Part shown: positions 27,099 to 35,378 of the stretch, in pieces
How the letters are laid out: every line of letters starts with the position of its first letter
How positions within the stretch are numbered: the first letter of the stretch is position 1
Origin: FLUQ01 sp031550605
GTDB lineage: Bacteria; Desulfobacterota; Desulfovibrionia; Desulfovibrionales; Desulfovibrionaceae
NCBI GenBank assembly: GCA_031550605.1
Contig: JAVBOK010000008.1
Span: forward strand, 1-64,000
DNA length: 64,000 bases
Direction: 5' to 3'
Position numbers and translations under genes: made by a program
Notes under the pieces: generated by a model
Told to the model about the DNA's origin: nothing
What the model saw: only the letters and a program-made list of their open reading frames with translations
The model's database searches: none

Positions 27099-27316
27099 AG
27101 TGGCCGTCGTGATACCGTCAATGGTTCAGGGTGCATATCGCTCCATAGAAGAGTGTACAGCATGCCGCCTTTGCTGTCCACGCGGCAGAAGGTTTTATGG
27201 AGGTCGAATCCGGCCCGTCTCCGCATCGAATGCATCCCGCGCGGCGGCCGTGCCGGCAGGCGCGCACGGCAAGGTCCGGCGGGGCCTTCCCCGCGCGGCG
27301 GTGCCGGCGGCCGCGG

Positions 27317-28066
27317 TCATCTCCCCCCGCCGAAGGCGCCGTCGTCAACGATCCAGTGGATCCGGCCATGGGGGGGGCGGATCATGTGCACGGGCAGTTC
27401 CGGCTGTTCCGGGGGGCAAAGGGCACGGCGCAGAATTTCGCGTTTCGACGGGCCGGTGACCAGAAAAAGGCAGGCTCTGGCCGCGTTCAGGACCGGCAAG
27501 GTCAGGGTCAGGCGGGGCGTCCTGCCCGCCGGGCGTTGGGCGACAACCAGGCTGTCCCTTGCCGCAAGACCCGGTTCGCCGGGGAACAGCGAAGCCACAT
27601 GGCCGTCATCGCCCAAACCCAGCAGTATGGCGTCGAAAACCGGCACGGCCCCGGGCCGGCAGGCGAAAGCTTCGCGCAGGGCGCGTTCATACGCCGCCGC
27701 GGCAGTTTCAGGAGTTTCCGGCCATCCGGGCAGCGACAGGGCCGGGTGCAGCACGGCGGCGGCGCGGTCCAGGGGCAGCCCCGCCCGCAACGCCTCACCG
27801 TAATTGCTTTCCGGGTGGGATACAGGCACGCAGCGTTCATCGACCCAGGCCACAAGGGTCTGCTCCCAGGGCATGCGCATTGCGTGGCCGGGGTCGGCCA
27901 GCAGGCGGAACATGCCCGTCGGCGTCCTGCCGCCCGACAGGGCCAGGCAGAACCGCCTTCCGGCGTTTGCCGCATCGCGGGCCAGTGAACGGATTTGCCC
28001 GGCGGCGGCGGCCGCCGCCGCGTCAGGGGACGGCGCGCGGGTCAGGGTGACGGGGGGAACGCTCAT
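27317..28066 (-). CDS. pgl: 6-phosphogluconolactonase
   Basis: A 249-residue enzyme of the DevB/Pgl type hydrolysing 6-phosphogluconolactone in the oxidative pentose phosphate pathway. Signature motifs are CLALSGGRTPTGMF near residue 40, WVDERCVP near 75, and LLGLGDDGHVASLFPG near 150. ATG 28066 has GGAAAG upstream; a further in-frame start adds a basic, non-conserved stretch. The expected partners zwf and gnd are not in the window. It is on the same strand as the kinase gene but 218 nt away, so probably a separate unit. Confidence 0.9.
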   Translation of the reverse strand: MSVPPVTLTRAPSPDAAAAAAAGQIRSLARDAANAGRRFCLALSGGRTPTGMFRLLADPGHAMRMPWEQTLVAWVDERCVPVSHPESNYGEALRAGLPLDRAAAVLHPALSLPGWPETPETAAAAYERALREAFACRPGAVPVFDAILLGLGDDGHVASLFPGEPGLAARDSLVVAQRPAGRTPRLTLTLPVLNAARACLFLVTGPSKREILRRALCPPEQPELPVHMIRPPHGRIHWIVDDGAFGGGR

Positions 28067-28496
28067 GGGCTGCCGTTCTTTCCTGCCCGCAACGGCCGGA
28101 TGAATCCGGTACGATCGGCCGTGAAGGGATGCGGACTTTTTTTTGCCCATCCCGATTGCAACGGCCGTGCGGCATTGTTTTTCTCAATAACTGCAAAATA
28201 CCGCGGATTTTTTTTGTTGTGGGGATGCGAAAGCGCCGCTGTGTCCGTCACTGATTTTTCCATTTGCATCCTACGAAAACTATAGAGAATGGCATGGTCA
28301 GCGTATGTCGAAAGTCATACATGTAAAAAACATGATACCTTGCAGCGTAGTGCGTGTATATGGGATTTTTTGCAAAAAATAAAGCGAAATTTCACCTCTC
28401 GGGGAAAAATTGCGCTTTCCGGCGGCGCGGCCGGCCTTTCGGGGTTTGACCCGGGCGAGCGGCTGCGGTACATCAAATGCAAATAACGGAGGTCCC
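28067..28496. other. Divergent intergenic region between pgl and the GDSL gene
   Basis: A 430-bp region, AT-richer than its surroundings. It contains T- and A-rich runs near 28135-28220 and a small inverted repeat CATGT-AAAAA-ACATG near 28319. Promoters for pgl and the GDSL gene must lie here, but I see no clear consensus pair. A 65-codon open frame (28289-28486) has no ribosome-binding site and no resemblance to a family, so I do not call it a gene. Confidence 0.4.
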
Positions 28497-29153
28497 ATGG
28501 ATCATGTTTTCGTCTACGGCGATTCGCTGACCTGGGGCATCATTCCCGGCACGAGGGAGCGCTTTCCCTTTGCGAAACGCTGGCCCGGCATTCTGGAAAA
28601 CGCGCTTCGGGTTTCGGGCCGCGCGGTGCGGATCACCGAAGATTGCCTGAACGGCAGGCGCACCGTATGGGATGATCCTTTCAAACCGGGGCGCAACGGC
28701 CTTGACGGCCTGTCCCAGCGCATGGAAATCCACTCTCCGCTGGCCCTGGTCATTCTCATGCTGGGCAGGAACGATTTCCAGAGCATGCACCAGAATACCG
28801 CCTGGCTTTCCGCCCAGGGGGTCGCGGCCCTGATCCACGCCATCCGCGCGGCTCCCCTTGAGCCCGGCATGCCCGTACCCGAAATCCTGGTGGTCGCGCC
28901 TCCGCGCGTGAACAATCCCCGCGGGGCCATAGCGGGCAAGTTCGAGGGGGCCGGGGCGAAGGACGCCGGCCTGCGCGAGGCGTACGAAGCCATGAGCCGC
29001 GCCGTGGGCTGCCTTTTTTTCGCCGCCGAGGATGCGGCGGGTTCCAGCATTGTCGACGGCGTGCATTTTGACGAGGACCAGCATGCGGCCCTTGGCGCTG
29101 CTCTCGTTCCCGTTGTGGCGGGCATCCTTGGCGCCCGCGCATCCGATTCTTGA
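28497..29153 (+). CDS. SGNH/GDSL-family esterase
   Basis: A 218-residue hydrolase of the SGNH/GDSL family, close to arylesterase/acyl-esterase types. Block I VFVYGDSLTWG holds the nucleophilic serine near residue 10. Block III MLGRNDF supplies the GxND oxyanion asparagine near residue 88. Block V DGVHFDEDQH supplies the Asp-His pair near residue 190. There is no signal peptide, so it acts in the cytoplasm. GGAGG is positioned 5 nt before ATG 28497. The thiamine-operon promoter overlaps its stop codon, so it is probably separately transcribed. Its natural substrate is unknown. Confidence 0.85.
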   Translation: MDHVFVYGDSLTWGIIPGTRERFPFAKRWPGILENALRVSGRAVRITEDCLNGRRTVWDDPFKPGRNGLDGLSQRMEIHSPLALVILMLGRNDFQSMHQNTAWLSAQGVAALIHAIRAAPLEPGMPVPEILVVAPPRVNNPRGAIAGKFEGAGAKDAGLREAYEAMSRAVGCLFFAAEDAAGSSIVDGVHFDEDQHAALGAALVPVVAGILGARASDS

Positions 29154-29178
29154 CGCGCCGTGACGACAGGCGTAAACT
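29150..29178 (+). promoter_or_regulatory. Sigma-70 promoter of the thiamine operon
   Basis: TTGACG (29150-29155) and TAAACT (29173-29178) are separated by exactly 17 nt. Transcription would begin about 29185, right at the start of the TPP aptamer. The -35 box overlaps the stop codon of the GDSL esterase gene. Confidence 0.7.
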
Positions 29179-29185
29179 GCATAAA

Positions 29186-29279
29186 AAGCTGGGGGAGCCG
29201 GCGGCCATGGCGTCGGCTGAGAGTGGATCATCCTGACCCCTTGAACCTGACGCAGGTAATACTGACGTAGGAAAGCTCA
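29186..29279 (+). promoter_or_regulatory. TPP riboswitch (THI element)
   Basis: The conserved aptamer blocks are in order: GGGGGAGCC, CTGAGA (29217-29222), GACCCCTTGAACCTGA ending at 29250, and GTAATACTGACGTAGGAAAGC. Their order and spacing match the thiamine pyrophosphate riboswitch. It precedes thiS-thiG-thiH-thiF-thiE-thiD and is followed by an intrinsic terminator (29316-29345), so control is probably by transcription termination when TPP is bound. Confidence 0.95.
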
Positions 29280-29315
29280 CAGCCTCCCTGTGCTTGCACC
29301 GCGTTCTACGTTCCG

Positions 29316-29345
29316 GCCTGCCGTCACGGCGGGCTTTTTGTTTTT
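29316..29345 (+). terminator. Riboswitch-controlled terminator of the thi operon
   Basis: An 8-bp stem GCCTGCCG / CGGCGGGC (29316-29334, one T-G pair) with loop TCA is followed by TTTTTGTTTTT. It lies between the TPP aptamer and thiS, as expected for the expression platform. Confidence 0.85.
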
Positions 29346-29416
29346 CAGAACATTGTTCGCTCCGCGTTTGCGCGCGTATGGTATGGAAAAATTGCAAGGC
29401 ACCAGGGAGACGACGG

Positions 29417-29635
29417 ATGCACACAGAAAACAACGCGATGCTGACGGTGAACGGCGCCCCGTATCCGTACGCCGCCGGCACGACGGCGGCGGCTCTGCTG
29501 CAGGCTGTACACACGGGACCCGGCGTGGTGGTGATGGAAGTGAACGGCGAAATTGTCCCCCGCGAACGGTTCGCCGAAACGTTTCTGCATGCCGGGGACC
29601 GCATTGAAATAGTCCATTTCGTGGGCGGAGGATAA
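29417..29635 (+). CDS. thiS: Sulfur carrier protein ThiS
   Basis: A 72-residue ubiquitin-like sulfur carrier for thiazole synthesis. The C terminus ends in Gly-Gly-Gly (HFVGGG), whose last glycine is adenylated by ThiF and converted to a thiocarboxylate for ThiG. MLTVNGAPYPYA and VVMEVNGEIVPRERFAET fit the family. ATG 29417 has GGGAG upstream; a second ATG at 29438 is possible. It is the first gene after the TPP riboswitch and is 12 nt ahead of thiG. Confidence 0.93.
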   Translation: MHTENNAMLTVNGAPYPYAAGTTAAALLQAVHTGPGVVVMEVNGEIVPRERFAETFLHAGDRIEIVHFVGGG

Positions 29636-29647
29636 AGGAGAAAGCTC

Positions 29648-30451
29648 ATGGGCAAGACCGAAGATGACGCGCTGCTGCTTGGCGGCAAGGCTCTGCGCAG
29701 CCGCCTGTTTATCGGCACCGGAAAATACGGGGCCGATTCGTTGATTCCCGCCGTGGCCGAGGCGTCAGGGGCGGAAGTGATCACCGTGGCCCTGCGCCGG
29801 GTGGACCTGGGCAACCCCGGGGGCAACGTGATGGCCCATATCCCGCCCCGCATGCAGCTTCTGCCCAACACTTCCGGCGCGCGCAATGCCGACGAAGCCG
29901 TGCGCATCGCCCGGCTGGCCCGGGCCGCCGGTTGCGGCGACTGGATCAAGATCGAGGTGATCAGCGATTCGCGCTACCTGCTGCCTGACGGCTATGAAAC
30001 GGCGCGGGCCACGGAAATTCTGGCCAGGGAAGGTTTTGTGGTCCTGCCGTACATGAACGCCGACCTCTATGTGGCCCGCAGCCTGGTTGACGCGGGCGCG
30101 GCCGCGGTCATGCCGCTGGGCGCCCCCATAGGCAGCAACCGGGGGCTGGCCACCAGGGAAATGGTCGGCATTCTGATCGCTGAAATACGGCTGCCCGTCA
30201 TCGTGGACGCGGGCATAGGCCGCCCCTCGCAGGCCTGCGAAGCCATGGAGATGGGCGCGGCGGCCTGTCTGGTCAACACGGCCATCGCCACGGCCGGGGA
30301 TCCGGTGCTGATGGCCCGCGCCTTCGGCGAAGCCGTCAACGCCGGGCGCCGGGCGCATCTGGCGGGTCCGGGCCGCGCGCTGGAAGCGGGCGCGGCCGCT
30401 TCTTCGCCGGAAGAAGGGCAGTTAACCGGCTTTCTTGCCCGCCAGGCATAA
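29648..30451 (+). CDS. thiG: Thiazole synthase
   Basis: A 267-residue TIM-barrel enzyme that builds the thiazole phosphate ring from deoxyxylulose 5-phosphate, dehydroglycine and ThiS thiocarboxylate. FIGTGKYGA near the N terminus, the block ending NTSGARNADEAV, DWIKIEVI with the active-site lysine, and VMPLGAPIGSNRG with VDAGIGRPSQA (phosphate binding) are all present. AAAGGAG lies ahead of the start. Gene order thiS-thiG-thiH-thiF matches an anaerobe that makes dehydroglycine from tyrosine by ThiH. Confidence 0.96.
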   Translation: MGKTEDDALLLGGKALRSRLFIGTGKYGADSLIPAVAEASGAEVITVALRRVDLGNPGGNVMAHIPPRMQLLPNTSGARNADEAVRIARLARAAGCGDWIKIEVISDSRYLLPDGYETARATEILAREGFVVLPYMNADLYVARSLVDAGAAAVMPLGAPIGSNRGLATREMVGILIAEIRLPVIVDAGIGRPSQACEAMEMGAAACLVNTAIATAGDPVLMARAFGEAVNAGRRAHLAGPGRALEAGAAASSPEEGQLTGFLARQA

Positions 30452-30462
30452 AGGATGTGACG

Positions 30463-31710
30463 ATGAGCACCATGCCTTATACGCCGCTGGCGGATGGTTT
30501 TTTCCCCCGCCTTGCGGCGCTTGCGGCCGAAAGTCCCTGGGCGGCCGCGTACGGCGAAGCCGACGTGCGCGCCGCCCTGGCTGCCCCCCGGCTGACGGAA
30601 AAGGATTTTCTGGCCTTGCTGTCGCCGGCGGCCGAGCCGTTTCTGGAGCAGACGGCCCGCCGGGCTCACGACGAAACCCTGCGCCATTTCGGCCGCGCCG
30701 TGCAGCTCTTCACGCCGCTCTATCTTGCCAATTTCTGCACCAACCGTTGCGTCTACTGCGGTTTTAACGCCAGGCGGGACATTCCTCGCAGGATGCTGTC
30801 CCTGGAGCAGGTGGAGGAAGAGGCCAAAGCCATCGCCGCCAGCGGGCTGCGCCGCATCCTGGCCCTGACCGGGGATGCCCCGGCCAGGACGGGGGCGCGG
30901 TATCTTGCCGACTGCGTGGCGGTTCTGGCCAGGCATTTTCCTTCCGTGGGCATCGAAGTGCCGTCCATGACCGTCGAAGAGTACGCCCTTGTCGTGTCCG
31001 CCGGCGCGGACAGCATGACCATGTTTCAGGAAACCTACAACGAATCCCTGTACGCCGCGCTGCATCCGGCCGGCCCCAAGCGGGATTTCGTCTTCCGCCT
31101 GGATGCTCCGCAGCGGGCGGCCATGGGCGGCATGCGCTCCGTGAACCTGGGGCCGCTGCTGGGGCTGGACGACTGGCGGCGGGACATATTCTGCGCCGGG
31201 GCGCATGCGGCGTTTCTGCAGCGGAGCCGGCCGGATCTGGAAGTCAGCATGTCCTTCCCCCGCATGCGGCCGTGCGGGGCCCCGCCTAGCAGCAAAGAAG
31301 AGCGCGAATTCAGGCCGCTGGACGTTTCCGACAGACATTTCGTTCAGGCCTTGACGGCGTTCCGCTGCTTTATGCCCCAGGCCGGGATCACGCTGTCCAC
31401 CAGAGAGCCCGCCTGGCTGCGGGACAAACTGATCCCGCTGGGAGTGACGCGTGTTTCCGCCGGGGTTTCCACGTTCGTGGGCGGCCATACGAAAGAGCGG
31501 AAGCAGGAGGACGAACCGCAGTTTGCCATTTCCGATCCCCGTTCCGTCGCTGTGGTGGCCGCGGCGCTGGAAGGCATGGGGTACCAGCCGGTGTTCACCG
31601 ACTGGTTGTTGTGCGGCGACGCGACGGCATCGCCGGCGCCGGGAATCGAAACCGCCCCGGCCGGCCCTTTCACGGAACGGGCCGTTTCCGGGCGGGGGGC
31701 GCGGCCGTGA
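30463..31710 (+). CDS. thiH: 2-iminoacetate synthase (tyrosine lyase), radical SAM
   Basis: A 415-residue radical SAM enzyme cleaving tyrosine to dehydroglycine and p-cresol for the thiazole ring. The CX3CX2C cluster motif CTNRCVYC is at residues 92-99. The C-terminal biotin/thiamine-synthase-associated region (LPLD-like STREPAWLRD, TRVSAGVSTFVGGH) is present. I chose ATG 30463 with AAGG 8 nt upstream rather than a GTG at 30457. Use of ThiH rather than glycine oxidase ThiO fits an anaerobic organism. Its stop overlaps the GTG start of thiF by 4 nt (GTGA). Confidence 0.94.
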   Translation: MSTMPYTPLADGFFPRLAALAAESPWAAAYGEADVRAALAAPRLTEKDFLALLSPAAEPFLEQTARRAHDETLRHFGRAVQLFTPLYLANFCTNRCVYCGFNARRDIPRRMLSLEQVEEEAKAIAASGLRRILALTGDAPARTGARYLADCVAVLARHFPSVGIEVPSMTVEEYALVVSAGADSMTMFQETYNESLYAALHPAGPKRDFVFRLDAPQRAAMGGMRSVNLGPLLGLDDWRRDIFCAGAHAAFLQRSRPDLEVSMSFPRMRPCGAPPSSKEEREFRPLDVSDRHFVQALTAFRCFMPQAGITLSTREPAWLRDKLIPLGVTRVSAGVSTFVGGHTKERKQEDEPQFAISDPRSVAVVAAALEGMGYQPVFTDWLLCGDATASPAPGIETAPAGPFTERAVSGRGARP

Positions 31711-32381
31711 ACGCGTCCGCCGGCCCGGCTGTTGTTCCGCCGGCGGCGGACCCGCCTGGCGAGGAATGCCCCGGGACCCTGGCGGCGGGGCTGGCCCGGT
31801 ATTTTTCACCGGTCCAGCTGGAAAAGCTGGGCCGCGTGCGCATCGGCGTCATCGGCGCCGGCGGGCTTGGCTCCAACGTGGCCATGATGCTGGCGCGCAG
31901 TGGCGTCCGTTGCCTGACACTTGCGGATCACGACCGGGTGGAGGCCTCCAATCTGAACCGGCAGGCCTATTTTCCGACGGATGTGGGCCATCCCAAGGTG
32001 GACGCTCTGGCGCGCTACCTGCGCGTTCTTGAGCCGGCCATGGATCTGCGCCTGCATCGGGAACGGGTCACGCCGGAAAACGCGGCCGCGTTGTTTCAAG
32101 GGTGCGGCGCGGTGGTGGAAGCGGTGGACGACGCCGGGACAAAAGCCATGCTGTACGCCTTGTTCGCCCGTTCCGGCTGTTTTTATGTGACGGCTTCCGG
32201 CATGGGGGGGCTGGGCTGTGATCCGGAAAACACCATGCGCGTCCGGTCGCCGCGGCCGAACGTGGTCTGCGTCGGCGATTTTTCCAGCCAGGTGGATGCC
32301 GCGCATCCGCCCTGCGCGCCCGGAGTGATCCAGGCGGCGGCCCTGCAGGCCGGGGCGGTGCTGGCTTTTATCCTGAAATAA
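31707..32381 (+). CDS. thiF: ThiS adenylyltransferase
   Basis: A 224-residue E1-like enzyme that activates the ThiS C terminus with ATP. The nucleotide motif IGVIGAGGLGSNVAMMLARSG is near residue 45, followed by LADHDRVEASNLNRQAYF, the conserved acidic/Asn-Arg adenylation segment. The start is GTG 31707, overlapping the thiH stop and preceded by a G-rich site. The N-terminal ~35 residues are Ala/Pro-rich and not part of the fold. I see no CxxC zinc pairs like those of E. coli ThiF; short ThiF proteins of this kind occur in anaerobes. Confidence 0.9.
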   Translation: MNASAGPAVVPPAADPPGEECPGTLAAGLARYFSPVQLEKLGRVRIGVIGAGGLGSNVAMMLARSGVRCLTLADHDRVEASNLNRQAYFPTDVGHPKVDALARYLRVLEPAMDLRLHRERVTPENAAALFQGCGAVVEAVDDAGTKAMLYALFARSGCFYVTASGMGGLGCDPENTMRVRSPRPNVVCVGDFSSQVDAAHPPCAPGVIQAAALQAGAVLAFILK

Positions 32382-32419
32382 GCGTATCGGCGAGGGTGCG
32401 GCAAAAAAGAGGAAAAACC

Positions 32420-33067
32420 ATGAGAAATGCATTCCCCGATACGGATATCTACGCCATAACAGACAGCAGTCTTTCCCTGGGGCGGCCGGTGGAAGAGGTC
32501 GTCGCCGCCCTGCTCGCGGCGGACGTGCGCATCATCCAGTACCGTGAAAAACGGAAAAAAGCCGGAGAGATGCTGCGCGAATGCCGGGCGCTGCGCGACA
32601 TGACGCGCAGGGCCGGGGCCTTTTTCATCGTTAACGACCATGTGGACATCGCCATGCTGGTTGCGGCTGACGGCGTGCATGTGGGGCAGGAGGATCTGCC
32701 CCTTGCGGATGTGCGGCGTCTGGTCGGCGAAAGGATGCTGATCGGTCTGTCCACCCATGCGCCGGAACAGGTTGCCGCCGCCGTGGCCGCCGGCGCGGAC
32801 TACATCGGGGCGGGGCCGATTTTCGCCACAAAAACCAAGGATGACGTCTGCGATCCGGTGGGGCTGGAATACCTTGAGCATGTGGTGGCCAACTGTCCCA
32901 TCCCCTTCGCGGCTATCGGCGGCATCAAGCGGCAGAACATCGGCGATCTGGCGCGCCGGGGCGCGCGCTGCTGCTGCCTGGTGTCGGAACTGGTGAGCGC
33001 GCCGGATATCGTATCGCGCGTGGCGGAAGTGCGCGCGGCCATGCACGCGGCCGAACGCGGCAAATAA
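32420..33067 (+). CDS. thiE: Thiamine phosphate synthase
   Basis: A 215-residue TIM-barrel enzyme coupling hydroxymethylpyrimidine diphosphate with thiazole phosphate. DIYAITDSSLSLGR at the N terminus, RIIQYREKRK (pyrophosphate-binding Q-Y-R-x-K), FIVNDHVDIAMLVAADGVHVGQEDLP, and YIGAGPIFATKTKDD are family motifs. ATG 32420 has GAGGAAAAA upstream. It lies 38 nt after thiF in the same operon and 16 nt before thiD. Confidence 0.95.
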   Translation: MRNAFPDTDIYAITDSSLSLGRPVEEVVAALLAADVRIIQYREKRKKAGEMLRECRALRDMTRRAGAFFIVNDHVDIAMLVAADGVHVGQEDLPLADVRRLVGERMLIGLSTHAPEQVAAAVAAGADYIGAGPIFATKTKDDVCDPVGLEYLEHVVANCPIPFAAIGGIKRQNIGDLARRGARCCCLVSELVSAPDIVSRVAEVRAAMHAAERGK

Positions 33068-33083
33068 GACAAAAGGACATCTC

Positions 33084-33917
33084 ATGGCAGACAAGCCGGC
33101 CGTCATCATGACCGTCGCCGGATCCGACTCCGGCGGCGGGGCGGGCATTCAGGCGGACCTGAAAACTTTCACCGTTCTGGGCTGTTTCGGCATTTCGGCC
33201 ATCACCGCGCTGACGGCGCAGAATGGGGAAGGGGTGCGGGGCATCCATGCGCCCGACCCTGACTTTGTGACGCTGCAACTGCAGACGCTGCGGGATGGTT
33301 TTCCTGTCGCCGCGGCCAAGACGGGCATGCTTTTTTCCGCGCCGATCATCAAGGCTGTGGCCGAGGCCTTGCGCCGCAGGAATTTTCCGCTGGTGGTCGA
33401 CCCGGTGGCGGTCAGCCAGTCCGGGCACGCCCTGCTGCGCGATGACGCGTTCGCCGCGCTGCGGGAACGGATGCTTCCCCTGGCTGATCTGCTGACCCCC
33501 AACCGTCCGGAAGCGGAAGCGTTGACCGGGCACAGCCTGCGCACCGCCGCTGACGTGGCGGTTGCCGGCAAACGGCTGATCGCCATGGGCGCGAAAGCGG
33601 TCCTGATCAAGGGCGGGCATTTTACCGCGGAAGAAGCGCGGGACCATGACGGGATGACGGACTGGCTCTGCCTGCCGCAGGCCGACCCATTGCCCTTGCG
33701 CCATCCCCGGATAGGCACGGCCAATAACCACGGCACGGGATGCACGCTGTCCGCCGCCATTGCGGCATTTCTGGGACAGGGGCAGACCCTGCGGGACGCC
33801 GTGGCCTCCGCGCAACGGTATCTGACTGCCGCGCTGGCCGCCGCGTATGCGCCAGGCCTCGGTGCGGGGCCTCCGAACTTTCCGGCCGGGGCCGAGGCCA
33901 TGCGGCGGGCGGGCTGA
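33084..33917 (+). CDS. thiD: Hydroxymethylpyrimidine/phosphomethylpyrimidine kinase
   Basis: A 277-residue ribokinase-fold enzyme that phosphorylates hydroxymethylpyrimidine and its phosphate. VAGSDSGGGAGIQADLKTF at the N terminus and the anion-hole motif NNHGTGCTLSAAIAAFL near residue 220 are diagnostic. AAAAGGA precedes the start. It closes the thiS-G-H-F-E-D operon. The pyrimidine synthase thiC and the kinase thiL are not in the window, so the operon covers thiazole synthesis, kinase and coupling steps only. I see no clear intrinsic terminator after it. Confidence 0.95.
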   Translation: MADKPAVIMTVAGSDSGGGAGIQADLKTFTVLGCFGISAITALTAQNGEGVRGIHAPDPDFVTLQLQTLRDGFPVAAAKTGMLFSAPIIKAVAEALRRRNFPLVVDPVAVSQSGHALLRDDAFAALRERMLPLADLLTPNRPEAEALTGHSLRTAADVAVAGKRLIAMGAKAVLIKGGHFTAEEARDHDGMTDWLCLPQADPLPLRHPRIGTANNHGTGCTLSAAIAAFLGQGQTLRDAVASAQRYLTAALAAAYAPGLGAGPPNFPAGAEAMRRAG

Positions 33918-34277
33918 CCCCTTTTTCGACCGGTATCGTCGCCGGACTTCGTTGTATCTTTTTTCCGGGCATGATGCGGCAATCCCCCACAGGACCGATT
34001 TCACCCGGAACTGACATGGGAATTGACTGAAAGCCGGACACATTATCATAGGGGTTATGAGTCCTATTTTTCCCTTCGGACGGGGTTGCAATAAAAAAAA
34101 AGCAGCATTGTAAAAAAATATCTTTAGTTTTTTGGGGACACGATATATGAACGAACAAGAGTGCGGTGGTCGGATATCTTATTATGATCCAACCCAGCGA
34201 AAACATTCTTATTCCAGCGGTACGTGTATCTCTGTTCGTGGCAGCATATCAGTCAACAAGACAGTATGGAGTGGCAA
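33918..34277. other. AT-rich intergenic region upstream of mucR
   Basis: A 360-bp region with AT-rich stretches, especially about 34080-34170, unlike its GC-rich surroundings. MucR-family proteins typically bind AT-rich sites and repress their own promoters, so this may be an autoregulatory region; that is inference. A TTGACT (34023) with TATCAT (34044) has 15-nt spacing, which is too short for confidence. Confidence 0.4.
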
Positions 34278-34676
34278 ATGGATGATTATTTGAAAGAAGC
34301 TCTTGAAATTGTTAAGGCGCAGGCTAAAGTCAGGACCATGGCGGAAGAGGAAATCATTTCGATGGTCCAAAAATTGGCTGAAGGAATACGCGGGGTTTGC
34401 GGCGGAACGCAGCCCGCGGAAGAAGAATCGGTACAGGGAACCCCTGTCCGCAAAGCGATCAAAGAACAGAGCATTGTGTGTCTTGAATGCGGCAAATCTT
34501 TTAAAATACTGACGAAAAAACATCTTGCCTCTCACGGGACAGATGCCGATGCATACCGCGAAAAGTGGGGCATCAAGCGGAACACGCCCCTGGTGTGCAA
34601 ATCCTTGCAGCGTGAGCGCCGCAAAAAGATGAAATCCATGAAACTGTGGGAAAAACGCCGCAAGCATCACGCATAA
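34278..34676 (+). CDS. MucR/Ros-family zinc-finger transcriptional regulator
   Basis: A 132-residue DNA-binding protein of the MucR/Ros family. The N-terminal ~55 residues are an acidic helical oligomerisation region (DDYLKEALEIVKAQAKV). The prokaryotic C2H2 zinc finger is CLECGKSFKILTKKHLASHG near residue 70, followed by the family's YREKWGIKRNTPLVC segment and a strongly basic C terminus (RERRKKMKSMKLWEKRRKHH). ATG 34278 has GGAG 6 nt upstream, better than ATG 34224 or 34266. Proteins of this type act as nucleoid-like repressors of surface, motility or metabolic genes. It is monocistronic, ending in a strong bidirectional terminator. Confidence 0.88.
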   Translation: MDDYLKEALEIVKAQAKVRTMAEEEIISMVQKLAEGIRGVCGGTQPAEEESVQGTPVRKAIKEQSIVCLECGKSFKILTKKHLASHGTDADAYREKWGIKRNTPLVCKSLQRERRKKMKSMKLWEKRRKHHA

Positions 34677-34700
34677 GTCCGTTTGCTGCAAAGAGATACA

Positions 34701-34738
34701 AACACAAGGCCCGCCTCTTGCAAGGCGGGCCCTGTGTT
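34701..34738. terminator. Bidirectional terminator between mucR and the shikimate-kinase-like gene
   Basis: A 16-position stem with one mismatch (AACACA-A-GGCCCGCCT against its complement) closes a CTTGCA loop at 34701-34738. TTTG follows on the plus strand and TTTG on the minus strand. It lies between convergent genes. Confidence 0.75.
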
Positions 34739-34835
34739 TGGAAGAAGACATCCGCTGCGTGGCGGTGCGGCGGTGAAAAGCGGCATTGCTCGCCGAAGCA
34801 TTGTCAACGTGAAAATGCTCCGCCGCGAAAAGGCT

Positions 34836-35378
34836 TCAGGACGGGCGGGCCAGCCATTCGGCGATATTGCGCGCCATATCCGCTGCCGGTCCGTCGCCGC
34901 CGGTAAAGGATACGGTGGCCGCTTTCTGATACAGCGCATGGCGTTCGGCGTACAGGTCCTCAATGGTCTGCCCCGGCGCGATGGCCAGACCCCGGTCGGG
35001 CTTCCGCGCGATGCGGGCCAGAATGATGGGCAAGGGCACGTCGATATGGACCAGCGGGCCGAGACCGGCCAGAAAGTCGACGGCGTCCTGGCGGTACACC
35101 ACGCTGCCGCCCGTGGAAAGCACCGCCCTGTTCACGGCCAGAGCCTGGATGGCCTGGGATTCCATGTCCAGAAAACCCTCTTTGCCCAGGGAATCCGTCA
35201 GTTGCTGCAATTTCGCGCCGTAAAAAGCCTCGATCATATGGTCGGTGTCGATATGCGCCCAGCCGATGACGGCCGCCAGTTCGCGGCCGATGGTGGTTTT
35301 GCCGGAAGCGGCCATGCCGATCAGGCTGATGCAGCCGTGCGGGGCGACTTTGTGCGGATGCGGGGACAGATCGTTCAT
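34836..35378 (-). CDS. Shikimate-kinase-fold kinase (shikimate or homoserine kinase)
   Basis: A 180-residue small-molecule kinase of the shikimate-kinase fold. The P-loop GMAASGKTTIGREL is near residue 20, and DTDHMIE supplies the acidic pair. The ERHALYQKAA segment matches the family's RxxxYxxxA. However, two residues around the shikimate pocket differ: where shikimate kinases read FR after the GE pair, this reads FLDMES, and the GGG motif reads GGS (LSTGGSVVY). I recall that a shikimate-kinase-like protein has been proposed as the homoserine kinase of Desulfovibrio, so this activity should be considered. ATG 35378 has GGAG upstream. It stands alone between two terminators. Confidence 0.75.
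   Translation of the reverse strand: MNDLSPHPHKVAPHGCISLIGMAASGKTTIGRELAAVIGWAHIDTDHMIEAFYGAKLQQLTDSLGKEGFLDMESQAIQALAVNRAVLSTGGSVVYRQDAVDFLAGLGPLVHIDVPLPIILARIARKPDRGLAIAPGQTIEDLYAERHALYQKAATVSFTGGDGPAADMARNIAEWLARPS

Noticed and set aside
28289..28486. A 65-codon open frame in the pgl-GDSL intergenic region
   Set aside because: No ribosome-binding site, no recognisable family, and it ends just before a gene with a clear start; more likely the GDSL gene's leader.
34023..34049. TTGACT...TATCAT as the mucR promoter
   Set aside because: The spacer is only 15 nt and the region is AT-rich enough to give such matches by chance.
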